Below are positions 55,890 through 64,000 of a stretch of DNA of 64,000 nt, in pieces (the stretch's first letter is position 1; the number at the start of each line of letters is the position of its first letter). The stretch is from positions 434,001 through 498,000 of the forward strand of contig CAWGTB010000005.1 of NCBI GenBank assembly GCA_963825405.1, in the 5' to 3' direction. The notes below the pieces were generated by a model that was not told the origin of the DNA, did no database searches, and was given only the letters and a program-made list of their open reading frames with translations. This DNA is from JACPNO01 sp963825405. Its GTDB lineage: Bacteria > Acidobacteriota > Terriglobia > Bryobacterales > Bryobacteraceae. Made by a program: the position numbers and the translations under genes.

Positions 55890-56969
55890 TTATGCGATCT
55901 GTAAGATCGTGTCTCCGGCGTCTTGCGGCAGCGCCGTTGGACGCGATTTGATCCAGGTCACCCAACCCAGCTGCGGCCCGCTGGGGTCGGTCACGCCCAG
56001 CTTGCAGCGCGGAACTTCATCGCGGCGAAGAATCAGGCGCACGTCGAAGTCCAGCTCGCGATTGCCGAAGAAATTCAGCAGCGACGCCAGCGGTTTGTAC
56101 GCCGAGCCGGTGGGCAGAAAATCCAGATATTGTTCGAAGCTCAGCGGACCCAGGTGAACCCGCAGGCGCGACTGCTGGTCCCACACTTCGTCGCCCACCA
56201 CCGCGCCCAATCCGAGTTGCGACGATGCCGGATTTCCCTGCTCCAGGCGGCACTGCGTATCGGCATCCAGACGGTACCAGCCGCCGGCGAACTGCTCGAC
56301 TTCGACCGGCACTTCGAAATAATCTTTCAGAATTTGCTCAAGCGCGGCGGCGGTGCGCGGCGCATGCGCCAGCAGGCCGGCGTAGTAGATGAGCGAATCA
56401 TCAGCGACCGTCTGGCGGTTGGCGAGGCCCGCCGTGCCCAGGCCCATCAAGTCCAGCAGATGATGCGAGAAGCGGTCGCGCGCGCCGGTTTCGTAGGCCA
56501 CCGTGAAGCGGTACTTCTGCCACGCCTGATAGAACAGCGAGAGCATGCGATGGTGGAAGATATCGAAGAAATCGCGCAGCGCGCCGTCTTTCTTCGATCG
56601 CTGCTGCTCGATGATTTTCTCGGTGTAGAAAACCGGCAGCACCGCGAGCGGACCGGAGAGCCCCATGAAATTCACGCTGAGATGCGGCGGTGCATCCTCA
56701 GGGCGGCTGATGGCTTGAATCTGGCTGGCGGGAAAAGCTATTGAAGGGTTCACCGTGAAACGCACGGCTTCTTCGGAGGGATCGACGAACTGCCCCACCG
56801 CGTGGCGATCTGGCGCCATACGCTGCAGGAGGCGCACGGCTTGAAAAAAATCGAAGCGATAAGGCTCGGCATCAAGCGCGGCCTGCACGGCGGCAAGCGT
56901 TGAAGCCCCTTCATCGACAGCGTCTGCGGATTCTACATCAGTATCCGGTAACCCGCCCTCGGTGGCCAT
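55890..56969 (-). CDS. tssG: T6SS baseplate protein TssG
   Basis: 359 residues. YRFDFFQAVRLLQRMAPD near the start, VRFTVNPSIAFPASQI, HLSVNFMGLSGPLAVLPVFYTE and DFFDIFHHRMLSLFYQAWQKYRF are the ImpH/VasB family landmarks. TssG joins TssF, TssE and TssK in the wedge of the baseplate. Its start overlaps the end of tssF by 37 nt, so translation is coupled. Confidence 0.93.
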   Translation of the reverse strand: MATEGGLPDTDVESADAVDEGASTLAAVQAALDAEPYRFDFFQAVRLLQRMAPDRHAVGQFVDPSEEAVRFTVNPSIAFPASQIQAISRPEDAPPHLSVNFMGLSGPLAVLPVFYTEKIIEQQRSKKDGALRDFFDIFHHRMLSLFYQAWQKYRFTVAYETGARDRFSHHLLDLMGLGTAGLANRQTVADDSLIYYAGLLAHAPRTAAALEQILKDYFEVPVEVEQFAGGWYRLDADTQCRLEQGNPASSQLGLGAVVGDEVWDQQSRLRVHLGPLSFEQYLDFLPTGSAYKPLASLLNFFGNRELDFDVRLILRRDEVPRCKLGVTDPSGPQLGWVTWIKSRPTALPQDAGDTILQIA

Positions 56970-58768
56970 CGGCGCAATACCTCCCTTCTCTGGCTGCTAC
57001 TCGCGGCCAGTTGGCTGAAGCTGTTCATGGACGCGTACAATCCCAGAAACTGTTCCAGCACGCTGGCGAAAAGATACGCGCCTCCGCCGGCGAACTGCGC
57101 TTCGTCCAGCTCGATGCTGACGCGAGTGCCGCGCGCAAAGCTGATGCCGTTCTCCGACGCCACGCGCGCAAAGTGCCGCGTGCTTTCCAGTTTCGCGATG
57201 CCGGATATTTGCTTTTCGGTGTACGCCGAATCGCCGAAATTGTAGAGCCGCAAAATCTGCTGCAGCGACTCGCGCCCCTCTTCCACCAGCGACAGATAGT
57301 TGAGCGACAGATGCGAAATCAGCCGCCAGAGCGCATTTTTTCCGGTGGGCGGCCGGATGGTATTCGTCGGCTTCTTGAGCAGTAGAATTCGCTTCAGCGG
57401 CGCTGCGCCCTGCAATTCCAGATCGCCGCGCTCATTGCCGAAAGGCAGGCGCGACGGCAAATCGCCGTTGCTGCATGTGAGGTGAACCGTAATCGTGTCC
57501 ACGCTAGGCTGGACGGGACGGCCGGAGAGATCGACCAACGAGAGATTGACGTCGGTTGTTTCGACATTGCGCCGCCCCGAAGGACGCCGGCTGGCATGCC
57601 AGAAGGTCTGCTTCTTTTCCCGCGAGCGGGCATGGCGGTAGGAATAAAACGGCTCGAACACGATAGGCTCATGCGTGTCCGGATCGATGCTGACGACTTC
57701 GTCCACCGAAAAAATTTCCAGCGCATCGCGGCGGGAAACGTCTGGGACAATGGGGTAGTCGTAACTGGTTTGCGAGAGCAGAATCGGCTCGGAAGTTTGC
57801 GGAAATAGGTTCACGATGGGCGTCGTATTCAACCGCACGGTTTTTTCCGACACGCCGACCTCGAGCGCCTGCTGCCGCTCGCCGCGCTCGAAACGCGAGA
57901 TCAGGAAAATGATTTCGGCGCGATCCTGAAAGCCAGCCAGCGCCATCGGATCGAGTCCCGATAGCTCGAAGAAGAAAAACTTGTCGGGAAAAGCAAAATA
58001 TTCCTGCAGCAGCCGGTAGCCCTGAAAGGACCGCCGCGGATAAGGCAAGGCGCCTTCGTCCTTGCCGAAGCCGACCGGCCGCAGCTTCGCGCCTTCCAGC
58101 CATACCGGCTTCGCCTTCGCCGTTGCGCCGGGCTCGCGCACCAGAATCTGCGTGCAATTGTTGGCCAGTAGCTCGTACAGGTCGTGGACCAAGCTGGTCT
58201 CGCCATTCAGAAAAAAGCGCAGCGAAGCCATGCCCAGCTTTTCGAAAGTGACGTCGGGAAAGCAGCGCAGCTCGAGACGTAGCGCGGCCACGGCTTCGCT
58301 CGATCGGATCGGCGGCTGAAAGCGATCAGGCGGCCGCCATTGCGCTTCGACAATGCGTAGCGGCCACAGCGTGGTGTCGTAGCAGGTCTGATAGCGGCAC
58401 GGGACCCCGTTGACAGGCGGCGAGTAGAGCACGGAGCCCTGCGGAATCGTCAGGCCCGATGAAAGGTTGCCGGCAGCGGCTTCGAACTCGGCCACCGACA
58501 TCGAAGGAATGGGCCGCAGGTAGTGCGGATACAGGACGCTGAGCAGCGCTTCAGTGATTTCCGGAAAGTCGTCGTCGATCTTCAGGTGAACGCGCGCGGC
58601 CAGAAAAGCAAAGCCTTCCAGCATGCGCTCGACGTGAGGGTCCTCGCACTTATCGTGCTCCAGAACCAGGCGCTGCGCGATCTTAGGATATTTCTCGGCG
58701 AACTCGGCGCCCATATGGCGCAGAAAGCTGAGCTCCCGTTCGTAATAAAGCAGCAGGTCGTCGCGCAC
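56933..58768 (-). CDS. tssF: T6SS baseplate protein TssF
   Basis: 611 residues, the normal TssF length. The start is diagnostic: DDLLLYYERELSFLRHMGAEFAEKYPKIAQRL, then PHVERMLEGFAFLAARVHLKIDDDFPEITEALL and LYPHYLRPIPSMSVAEF. The C-terminal half has LWRLISHLSLNYLSL and FARGTRVSIELDE. TssF pairs with TssG in the baseplate wedge. It follows tssE by 2 nt. Confidence 0.95.
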   Translation of the reverse strand: MRDDLLLYYERELSFLRHMGAEFAEKYPKIAQRLVLEHDKCEDPHVERMLEGFAFLAARVHLKIDDDFPEITEALLSVLYPHYLRPIPSMSVAEFEAAAGNLSSGLTIPQGSVLYSPPVNGVPCRYQTCYDTTLWPLRIVEAQWRPPDRFQPPIRSSEAVAALRLELRCFPDVTFEKLGMASLRFFLNGETSLVHDLYELLANNCTQILVREPGATAKAKPVWLEGAKLRPVGFGKDEGALPYPRRSFQGYRLLQEYFAFPDKFFFFELSGLDPMALAGFQDRAEIIFLISRFERGERQQALEVGVSEKTVRLNTTPIVNLFPQTSEPILLSQTSYDYPIVPDVSRRDALEIFSVDEVVSIDPDTHEPIVFEPFYSYRHARSREKKQTFWHASRRPSGRRNVETTDVNLSLVDLSGRPVQPSVDTITVHLTCSNGDLPSRLPFGNERGDLELQGAAPLKRILLLKKPTNTIRPPTGKNALWRLISHLSLNYLSLVEEGRESLQQILRLYNFGDSAYTEKQISGIAKLESTRHFARVASENGISFARGTRVSIELDEAQFAGGGAYLFASVLEQFLGLYASMNSFSQLAASSSQRREVLRRWPPRAGYRILM

Positions 58769-58770
58769 GG

Positions 58771-59256
58771 CTAGCCCTTCACCTGATACTCGCCGCTGGC
58801 CAGTTGCAAGACGGTATCGAAGGAGACGTGTTCGGGCGAGGGGTCCATGAGCAGCAGCCCTTCGATTTGAAATCGTAGCTGCCTTCCGACGCCCGAGCCG
58901 GAATCGACCAGCGTAGCTTTGACGCCGGCCAGACGCGGCTCAAAACGCGCAATGGTATCTTCCAGCATGCGAATCAGCCGTGAACGATCGCGGCTGGAAT
59001 TGGCGTTGAATGAGCTGACATCGGGCAAGCCGTAGGCGTAGAGTGAATTTTCCAGCTCGCGAAACGTGGCGGGCGCGCCGCCTGGAATCTGCCGCGTGTT
59101 CAGCAGCCATTCCAAGTCGCGGCGCAGCGATGCCTTCAGCTTCTCCACCGATTTCGCGCGGCTCATCGGCGGATCGGAGGGCTGGCTTGGATCCAAATCG
59201 ATCAGCCGTTCGAGCACCGATTGCGTGACTACGTCTTCCGCTTCGCGGCGCGCCAT
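58771..59256 (-). CDS. tssE: T6SS baseplate wedge protein TssE (gp25-like)
   Basis: 161 residues. TQSVLERLIDLDP near the start and RSRLIRMLEDTIARFEPRL, then QLRFQIEGLLLMDPSPEHVSFDTVLQLASGEYQV match the gp25/TssE wedge protein of phage-like baseplates. The family's typical lysozyme-like EPR is here FEPRL. It overlaps nothing and lies 3 nt after tssA and 2 nt before tssF. Confidence 0.93.
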   Translation of the reverse strand: MARREAEDVVTQSVLERLIDLDPSQPSDPPMSRAKSVEKLKASLRRDLEWLLNTRQIPGGAPATFRELENSLYAYGLPDVSSFNANSSRDRSRLIRMLEDTIARFEPRLAGVKATLVDSGSGVGRQLRFQIEGLLLMDPSPEHVSFDTVLQLASGEYQVKG

Positions 59257-59259
59257 AGG

Positions 59260-61047
59260 CTATTTGGAGACCGCGAGGGCCTGCATCGGGTCAAGCCGGC
59301 AGATGCGCGCGTACAGTTTGCGCTTCTCCTCTTCCCCGCCGTCCAGCTTGTTGAGACAGCGAAACAACAAGGTGAGGGGATGCGCCACCACTTCGGCGGT
59401 TTCCCAGTCTTCCAATTTCAGCCGCTCGATCTCGGCCGCCATCTCTTCGAGAATCGGAAAGGCGATAGCTTCGTTGCCGGTCGACATGCAGATCTGCGCT
59501 AACTGCACTTTGCGGTGAAAGCGCGCGCGACCGGAGCGTTCGTGCGCAATTTCGCGGCTCAGGATTTCCATGGCTTGCTGCAGGTCGCCATTGCGCGCCG
59601 CTTGCATGGCTAGTTGATTGGGATCGGGAGGCGCGGCTTCGCCAGGCTCGGCCCGCGCAGGTGGTTCATCCATCGGCGAGGATTCGGAAGCGGCTGAAAC
59701 TTCGGGAGGCGCCGCAATCTGGCGCAGCCATGCCTGCGTCTCAGGATTGGCAGTGGGCGTATCGTCAGCCAGTGTCCAGGTTGGCAAGTCGGGAATGTCG
59801 GACAGCAGGCCGCGCAGTTCCGAGCGAATGGCGTTGGCGATGGCTTCGTAGCCCATCTCCGTCGATGCGCGCACGGCGTAGCGCTGCACGTCGAGCCAGG
59901 CCCGTCCACACGGCATGGCCATCGCAGTTTCGGCGGTCTCAAGCACTTCGGCCCAGTTGCCGTCCACGGCGTTCTGTTTTATTTGCTGGCGGATCTGCGT
60001 GGGCGGCGGCGCGAGCACGCTCAATTCAGGTGAAGCGCCCGCAGCGCGCAATTCGCCCCAACGCAATCCGCGCAACAGCAAATAGGCTGCCGGGCTGTAG
60101 GGATCTTCGCGGCGCAAATATTTGGCAACCGCGGCGATACGGTGCGCAGCGTCATCGCGATCGGCTGGTTCCTCGGAAATCGTTTTGCGCGGACGGGCGG
60201 GCGCGGCGTCCGCAGCCGTGGTGCCTTCTTCAGTGAAAGCGGCCACCGGTTCAGACTCAGCGGCGACCTCCTCATCCGGCTCCAGTTCCCGCTTCTTCTG
60301 CAGCAGGATGTTGATCGTCTGCCGGACTTCTTCCAGCGCAGATCGCAGCACGCCGAATCCGGGCGCATTATTTCCGAAACGCGGCTCGCAAGTTTCGTTT
60401 AGCGATTCTATCGCTGCCAGACACCCATCCACATCTTCTTTGGCTTTTACATAAAAGGCTTTAGAGGTTGCCTTGAACCCATCGTCGAAAGCATCCGCCG
60501 TCAGCTTGCCTTCGGCGATTGCAGTTTCGCGGGCTTCTGCCTTGGACGGATTTTCGGCGGCTTCGGTCTCATAGCCCACCGCGCGCGATTGCTTGTAGAG
60601 AAACCAATCGTAGCCGTTGCGCGTAAGCGGAACATTCTTGACAGCCTGCTCCAGGCGCTGCCCCACCCAATCGATGGGCGCTGCGCGCAATTCGGCATCA
60701 CCATCTTCCAGCTCCGGATACAGCGTGTCCCAGAAATTTTCAACCAGCGCCTTGATCAGGCCCAGACCCGCGCGCAATCCAGAGAAGCTTTCGCTGCGCA
60801 GCAGAGCTTCGGTGAGCCATGCGGCCAGTTGCAGATCCTTGCTCTTGAGCGCCAGCGATTCACCGGCCAGGCGGATGACCAGCGGATAATCGGCCAGCTT
60901 GCGCTCGCGCTGCCATTCGCCCTGGTTGGCATCGTCGTCCTGGCGGCGCGCTTCTTTGATCTTGTCGTAGACCCCGGCGTAGCGCAGGTTGGCGCCGCTG
61001 GGATTCTCACCCGGAATGGGGTTGAGCAGATCGTCGCGCAGAGGCAT
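59260..61047 (-). CDS. tssA: T6SS protein TssA (ImpA N-terminal domain)
   Basis: 595 residues. ImpA_N domain at the start (LLNPIPGENPSGANLRYAGVYDKIKEARRQDDD, LAAWLTEALLRSESFSGLRAGLGLI, NFWDTLYPELEDGDAELRAAPIDWV). A charged linker and a C-terminal helical part follow, with AVAKYLRREDPYSPAAYLLLRGLRWGELRA, of the larger TssA class. TssA organises tail-tube and sheath growth. It follows tagJ by 6 nt. Confidence 0.93.
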   Translation of the reverse strand: MPLRDDLLNPIPGENPSGANLRYAGVYDKIKEARRQDDDANQGEWQRERKLADYPLVIRLAGESLALKSKDLQLAAWLTEALLRSESFSGLRAGLGLIKALVENFWDTLYPELEDGDAELRAAPIDWVGQRLEQAVKNVPLTRNGYDWFLYKQSRAVGYETEAAENPSKAEARETAIAEGKLTADAFDDGFKATSKAFYVKAKEDVDGCLAAIESLNETCEPRFGNNAPGFGVLRSALEEVRQTINILLQKKRELEPDEEVAAESEPVAAFTEEGTTAADAAPARPRKTISEEPADRDDAAHRIAAVAKYLRREDPYSPAAYLLLRGLRWGELRAAGASPELSVLAPPPTQIRQQIKQNAVDGNWAEVLETAETAMAMPCGRAWLDVQRYAVRASTEMGYEAIANAIRSELRGLLSDIPDLPTWTLADDTPTANPETQAWLRQIAAPPEVSAASESSPMDEPPARAEPGEAAPPDPNQLAMQAARNGDLQQAMEILSREIAHERSGRARFHRKVQLAQICMSTGNEAIAFPILEEMAAEIERLKLEDWETAEVVAHPLTLLFRCLNKLDGGEEEKRKLYARICRLDPMQALAVSK

Positions 61048-61053
61048 GGCGAT

Positions 61054-61770
61054 TTAGGGCGCCGCGTGCGCCGCGGAAAATTCAATATGACGAATCTCGA
61101 GAAGGGGCAGCTCTTCGTCGTCCACCAGGAACATTTTTTGGCCCACCGGCACGGACTCGCCGTCGTGATCCTGCCACTCCGTCGCCCGGCCCAGGCGGAC
61201 GGCGTCGTCGGAATGTTTCCAGCTCAACGGTGAAAGCACCGGCAACAGCACTTCACCCAGTTCCTTGCCTTTGAACGCCGGCCCGGTGCGCACAATGGCG
61301 GGCGTCCACAACAGATCCCGCAGGCGTTTGGGCGCCTCGATCTCCAGGCTCGCAACGTGCTCGAAAGGGATCCACAAATAATCACCCGCCGCGAAAACTT
61401 CCAGGCGCGCGCCGATGCGCGGGTCGGCATCGCTGATGGATTCGAACGCCGCGCCGTTCACCGTCCCCGCGATGGGCGTGCTGTTTGCCTGCGCCGCCGC
61501 CGGGGTATCGCCCTTTTCAAAAAGATCCTCGCGAATGCGAGCGGCATGCAGCGCGGCACGGTAGAGCAACGCTCCCAGCTCAGCCTGATTGCCATCGCCG
61601 GCAAGCACGTCCAGTTGTTTCTCGGCTCGCGAATAATCTCCCGCAAAGCACAGCAGCTCAAAGAGAAATGTGCGGCGCCGGACGTCGGTCGGGTTGTCGC
61701 GCAACTCGACGCCCAGCGCCTGCACAGCCTCTTGCAGCCGGCCGGCCTGGAAAAGTTCCTGAGCCTTCAT
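61054..61770 (-). CDS. tagJ: T6SS accessory protein TagJ/ImpE
   Basis: 238 residues. MKAQELFQAGRLQEAVQALGVELRDNPTDVRRRTFLFELLCFAGDYSRAEKQL forms the TPR-like N-terminal half; the C-terminal half has DYLWIPFEHVASLEIEAPKRLRDLLW and LLEIRHIEFS. TagJ binds the sheath protein TssB and helps ClpV recruitment in some systems. Its presence puts this cluster near the T6SS types having tagJ. It lies between hcp (23 nt) and tssA. Confidence 0.9.
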   Translation of the reverse strand: MKAQELFQAGRLQEAVQALGVELRDNPTDVRRRTFLFELLCFAGDYSRAEKQLDVLAGDGNQAELGALLYRAALHAARIREDLFEKGDTPAAAQANSTPIAGTVNGAAFESISDADPRIGARLEVFAAGDYLWIPFEHVASLEIEAPKRLRDLLWTPAIVRTGPAFKGKELGEVLLPVLSPLSWKHSDDAVRLGRATEWQDHDGESVPVGQKMFLVDDEELPLLEIRHIEFSAAHAAP

Positions 61771-61793
61771 GATGACCCGTGGAGGAAAAGCCG

Positions 61794-62279
61794 CTAGCTG
61801 GCCTTCCCTTGCTTGAGGTCGTATTTCGCTTTGATGCCGCCGCCAAGCGTGCCATCCGGCTTCTGTTCCTTGTACTCCATCTCGATTTGCGTGTAGTTAA
61901 ACGAAATCTGGTCGGTGGGAAGAACGTCTCCCTTCGATCCACCGGTTTGATAGGAGGAGATCAGCAGGTCGGTGAACTTGTAGGTGAGATACTCCTGGGC
62001 ATCTTTACCGGCTTTGCGGCAAGTGAGGATCGCGGATTTGATGTGCTCGCCGGTGGCGCAGGCAAGCCAGAGCTTCGGGCTGGCTTTATTCACCTGCATG
62101 GAGAAATGAAAGTCCTGCATCTGGACTTTACCGGCGCCGCCGCCGCCGCCCGCTGCCATGCTCCCGCTCTGGGTTTCGCCCCAGGACCAGGAATCGAGCT
62201 GGATCTCATCCTTATGCTTATGATCGTGACTCTCGCCTTGAATGCCGTCGATCTTTAAGAAATAATCCACTGCTGCCAT
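61794..62279 (-). CDS. hcp: T6SS tube protein Hcp (TssD)
   Basis: 161 residues. AVDYFLKIDGIQGESHDHKHKDEIQLDSWSWGETQSG and DFHFSMQVNKASPKLWLACATGEHIKSAILTCRKAG are the Hcp1-type landmarks. The loop GSMAAGGGGGAGKV is Gly-rich. Hcp hexamers stack into the secreted tube and can hold small effectors inside. It lies 30 nt after the broken tssC and has no extra domain. Confidence 0.96.
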   Translation of the reverse strand: MAAVDYFLKIDGIQGESHDHKHKDEIQLDSWSWGETQSGSMAAGGGGGAGKVQMQDFHFSMQVNKASPKLWLACATGEHIKSAILTCRKAGKDAQEYLTYKFTDLLISSYQTGGSKGDVLPTDQISFNYTQIEMEYKEQKPDGTLGGGIKAKYDLKQGKAS

Positions 62280-62309
62280 TTAACGTGGCCTCCTGTATCT
62301 GATATCCAA

Positions 62310-63802
62310 CTATTTCCGCGCCGACTGCGGCAGTTCCGCAACCAGCCGCAACGAAACCGACAGCTCATCCAATTGAAAGTGCGGTCTCAGGAAAGCCACC
62401 GCGCGGTACACGCCCGGTTTTCCCGGCAACTTCGCTCACTTCGATACTGGCTTCGCGCAGCGGATGACTGGCCTTCACGCTGGGCAGCGCGTTGTCGTCC
62501 GGCGTCACGTACTGCGTGATCCACTGATTCAGGAAACGCTCGCACTCCGACGCGCGACATGAAGCTGCCGATCTTGTCGCGCATCATCGGCCTTCAGATA
62601 GTGCGCGAAACGCGAGATCGCCATGATGTAAGGCAGCTGCGCCGAAAGCCGCGCGTTGGCGTTGGCCGCTTCCTTGTCGTACAGCTTGGTCTTCTGCGCC
62701 GATCTGCACGCTGAAGAACGCCGCGTAGTCGGTGCCCTTGCAATGCACCAGCGGCACGAAGCCCTGATCGGCAAGCTCTTTTTCGCGGCGATCGCGTGAT
62801 GGCGATTTCGGTCGGACACTTCAGCGCCACATCGCCTTCGTCGGTGCGGAACGTGTGCGCCGGCAGGCCTTCGACCAACCCGCCGCCTTCCACGCCGCGA
62901 ATCGACGCGCACCAGCCGAACTGCGAGAAGGAATTGGTCATGCGGGCGCCCAACGCGTAGGCGGCATTGCCCCAGAGATACTTGGTGTGATCGGTGCCGT
63001 CCACGTTCTCTTCGTAATTGAATGCGTCTACCTGCACGTTGTTCTTGCCGTACGGCAGGCGCATCAAAATATGCGGCAGGGTCAGCGCCACGTAGCGGGA
63101 ATCTTCCGATTGGCGGAACGATTTCCACTTGGCATACTCGGTGGTGTCGAAAATCTTACCGATGTCGCGCGGGGCGTCGAGCCCGGTATAGGCTTCCAGG
63201 TTCAGCATGTCTGGCGCGGCCGCGGAAATAAACGGCGCATGCGCCGCCGAAGCCACGTTCGAAATCTTTTCCAGCAATTCCAGATCTTCCGGACCCTTGC
63301 CGAATTCGTAATCGCCCACCAGCGCGCCGAATGGAGCGCCGCCGAATACGCCGAACTCTTCTTCGTAGACTTTCTTGAACAACGCGCTCTGATCGAATTC
63401 CGGAGCCCGCTGCAGATCCCGCAACAGATCTCTCTTCGAGCAGTTGAGGATCTTGATCTTCATCATCGCGTTGGTTTCGCTCTGGTCAAGCAAATACTTC
63501 AACCCGCGCCAGGAGCCTTCCAGCTTCTGGAAATCGGCGTGATGCAGAATCTCGTTGAGCTGCGCCGAGAGCAGGCGGTCGATCTGCGCGATGCGCGCGT
63601 TGATCATGGATTCGGTGTCGCGCGAGACGGTCATGGAGCCGTCCAGCACCTGCGCCACGAATTCCTTGATCAGGTTCTTGCCGCGCTCGCGGCTGGCGGG
63701 GTCTTTCCCCATCCGCCCCTGTTGGACGATCTGGTCGAGCAATCCCCCTTCAACTTTTTCGGTGGTCTGCGCCGCCGCCGGCGCTTTCTCACGCTCAGGC
63801 AT
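62310..63802 (-). CDS. tssC: T6SS sheath protein TssC (VipB), 3' part broken by five +1 shifts
   Basis: About 495 residues when repaired. The first 390 are clean: GGLLDQIVQQGRM, INARIAQIDRLLSAQLNEILHHADFQKLEGSWRGLKYLL, VYEEEFGVFGGAPFGALVGDYEFG, RLPYGKNNVQVDAFNYEE. After PTEIAIT the frame jumps at about 62794, 62703, 62589, 62563 and 62432, each fitting one extra base. Pieces read on as DRREKELADQGFVPLVHCKGTDY, SAQKTKLYDKEAA, MMRDKIGSF, ECERFLNQWITQYV and VAFLRPHFQLDELSVSLRLVAELP, the normal C-terminus. The start overlaps tssB by 8 nt. Confidence 0.9.
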
Positions 63803-64000
63803 TCGAATCTCCTTCGGATTTCACTTCCGTGCGCAGCTTATCCATTTTGTCGGTGCTGTTGATGGCATCCTGCAGCAGGTCATCCAGCTTGTCGTTGCCT
63901 TGCAGGCTGCCGCGCAGATCGCTCAGGCGCGTACGCAACTCCAGCAGCTCGTTCAACGGCTTTACCTGGCGCGCCACCTGCTCGGGGTCGAAATCCTGCA
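63795..64000 (-). CDS. tssB: T6SS sheath protein TssB (VipA), C-terminal end (cut by window)
   Basis: The last 67 residues; the frame is open to base 64000. FDPEQVARQVKPLNELLELRTRLSDLRGSLQGNDKLDDLL is the diagnostic end of TssB/VipA, with the helix that packs against TssC. TssB-TssC form the contractile sheath. The gene overlaps the tssC start by 8 nt, so the two are made together. The start and the rest of the operon lie beyond the window. Confidence 0.9.
   Translation of the reverse strand, partial: QDFDPEQVARQVKPLNELLELRTRLSDLRGSLQGNDKLDDLLQDAINSTDKMDKLRTEVKSEGDSNA

Overview
The window looks like chromosomal DNA of an Acidobacteriota member, probably from the Solibacter/Bryobacter side of the phylum. 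The reasons are: high G+C; a 1000-residue propeller protein ending in what I recognise as the Solibacter-type C-terminal domain (27835-30834); the PSCyt/PSD1 cytochrome with its DUF1501 partner; an atypical Hfq-like protein; DUF3300; and a T6SS with TagJ/ImpE. This is inference from gene families; no rRNA or tRNA gene was seen. Genes are packed tightly, with many 4-37 nt overlaps, including convergent ones.

Layout. 1-375: end of a TPR protein. 376-2407: three minor-pilin-like genes (TadE, TadE, TadG). 2560-8065: mtnA, a CAAX protease, an unnamed conserved family and uvrA. 8120-9120: a HigA remnant and an SDR gene. 9228-11126: a secreted GH44 glucanase. 11102-12557: IscU/NifU-like scaffold, MutT-type Nudix and a Gly/Tyr-rich secreted protein. 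12605-16312: OmpH/Skp and BamA. 16481-20589: DUF1501 and planctomycete-type cytochrome. 20658-23828: lipoprotein, murQ, murA, rhodanese. 23836-27099: a decaheme cytochrome, an MtrB/PioB-like barrel and a small membrane protein. 27177-30834: a barrel and a large propeller protein. 30918-40100: the main Tad pilus operon. 40194-42770: aminotransferase and Gfo/Idh oxidoreductase. 42850-43260: a broken gene. 43261-50481: housekeeping and accessory genes (bfr, ssb, DUF3300, PHP, PAP2, ThuA, thioesterase, Hfq-like). 50592-64000: T6SS genes running tssB-tssC-hcp-tagJ-tssA-tssE-tssF-tssG-clpV-vgrG-PAAR on the minus strand, cut by the window end.

How they work together. The Tad operon (ATPase, two platform proteins, secretin, CpaB, TadZ, prepilin peptidase) and the distant TadE/TadG trio should build one adhesive Flp pilus, but no major Flp pilin is in the window. 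The T6SS block holds the baseplate, sheath, tube, spike and sheath-recycling ATPase; the membrane complex (tssJ/L/M, tssK) must lie outside. The decaheme/barrel pair has the parts of an outer-membrane electron conduit.

Quality note. At least 16 single-base frame breaks interrupt otherwise well-conserved genes, and 13 of them are +1 insertions, five in the last 400 bases of tssC. That bias suggests consensus errors rather than gene decay for most. The broken gene at 42850-43260, the HigA fragment and the PAAR fragments look more like real remnants.
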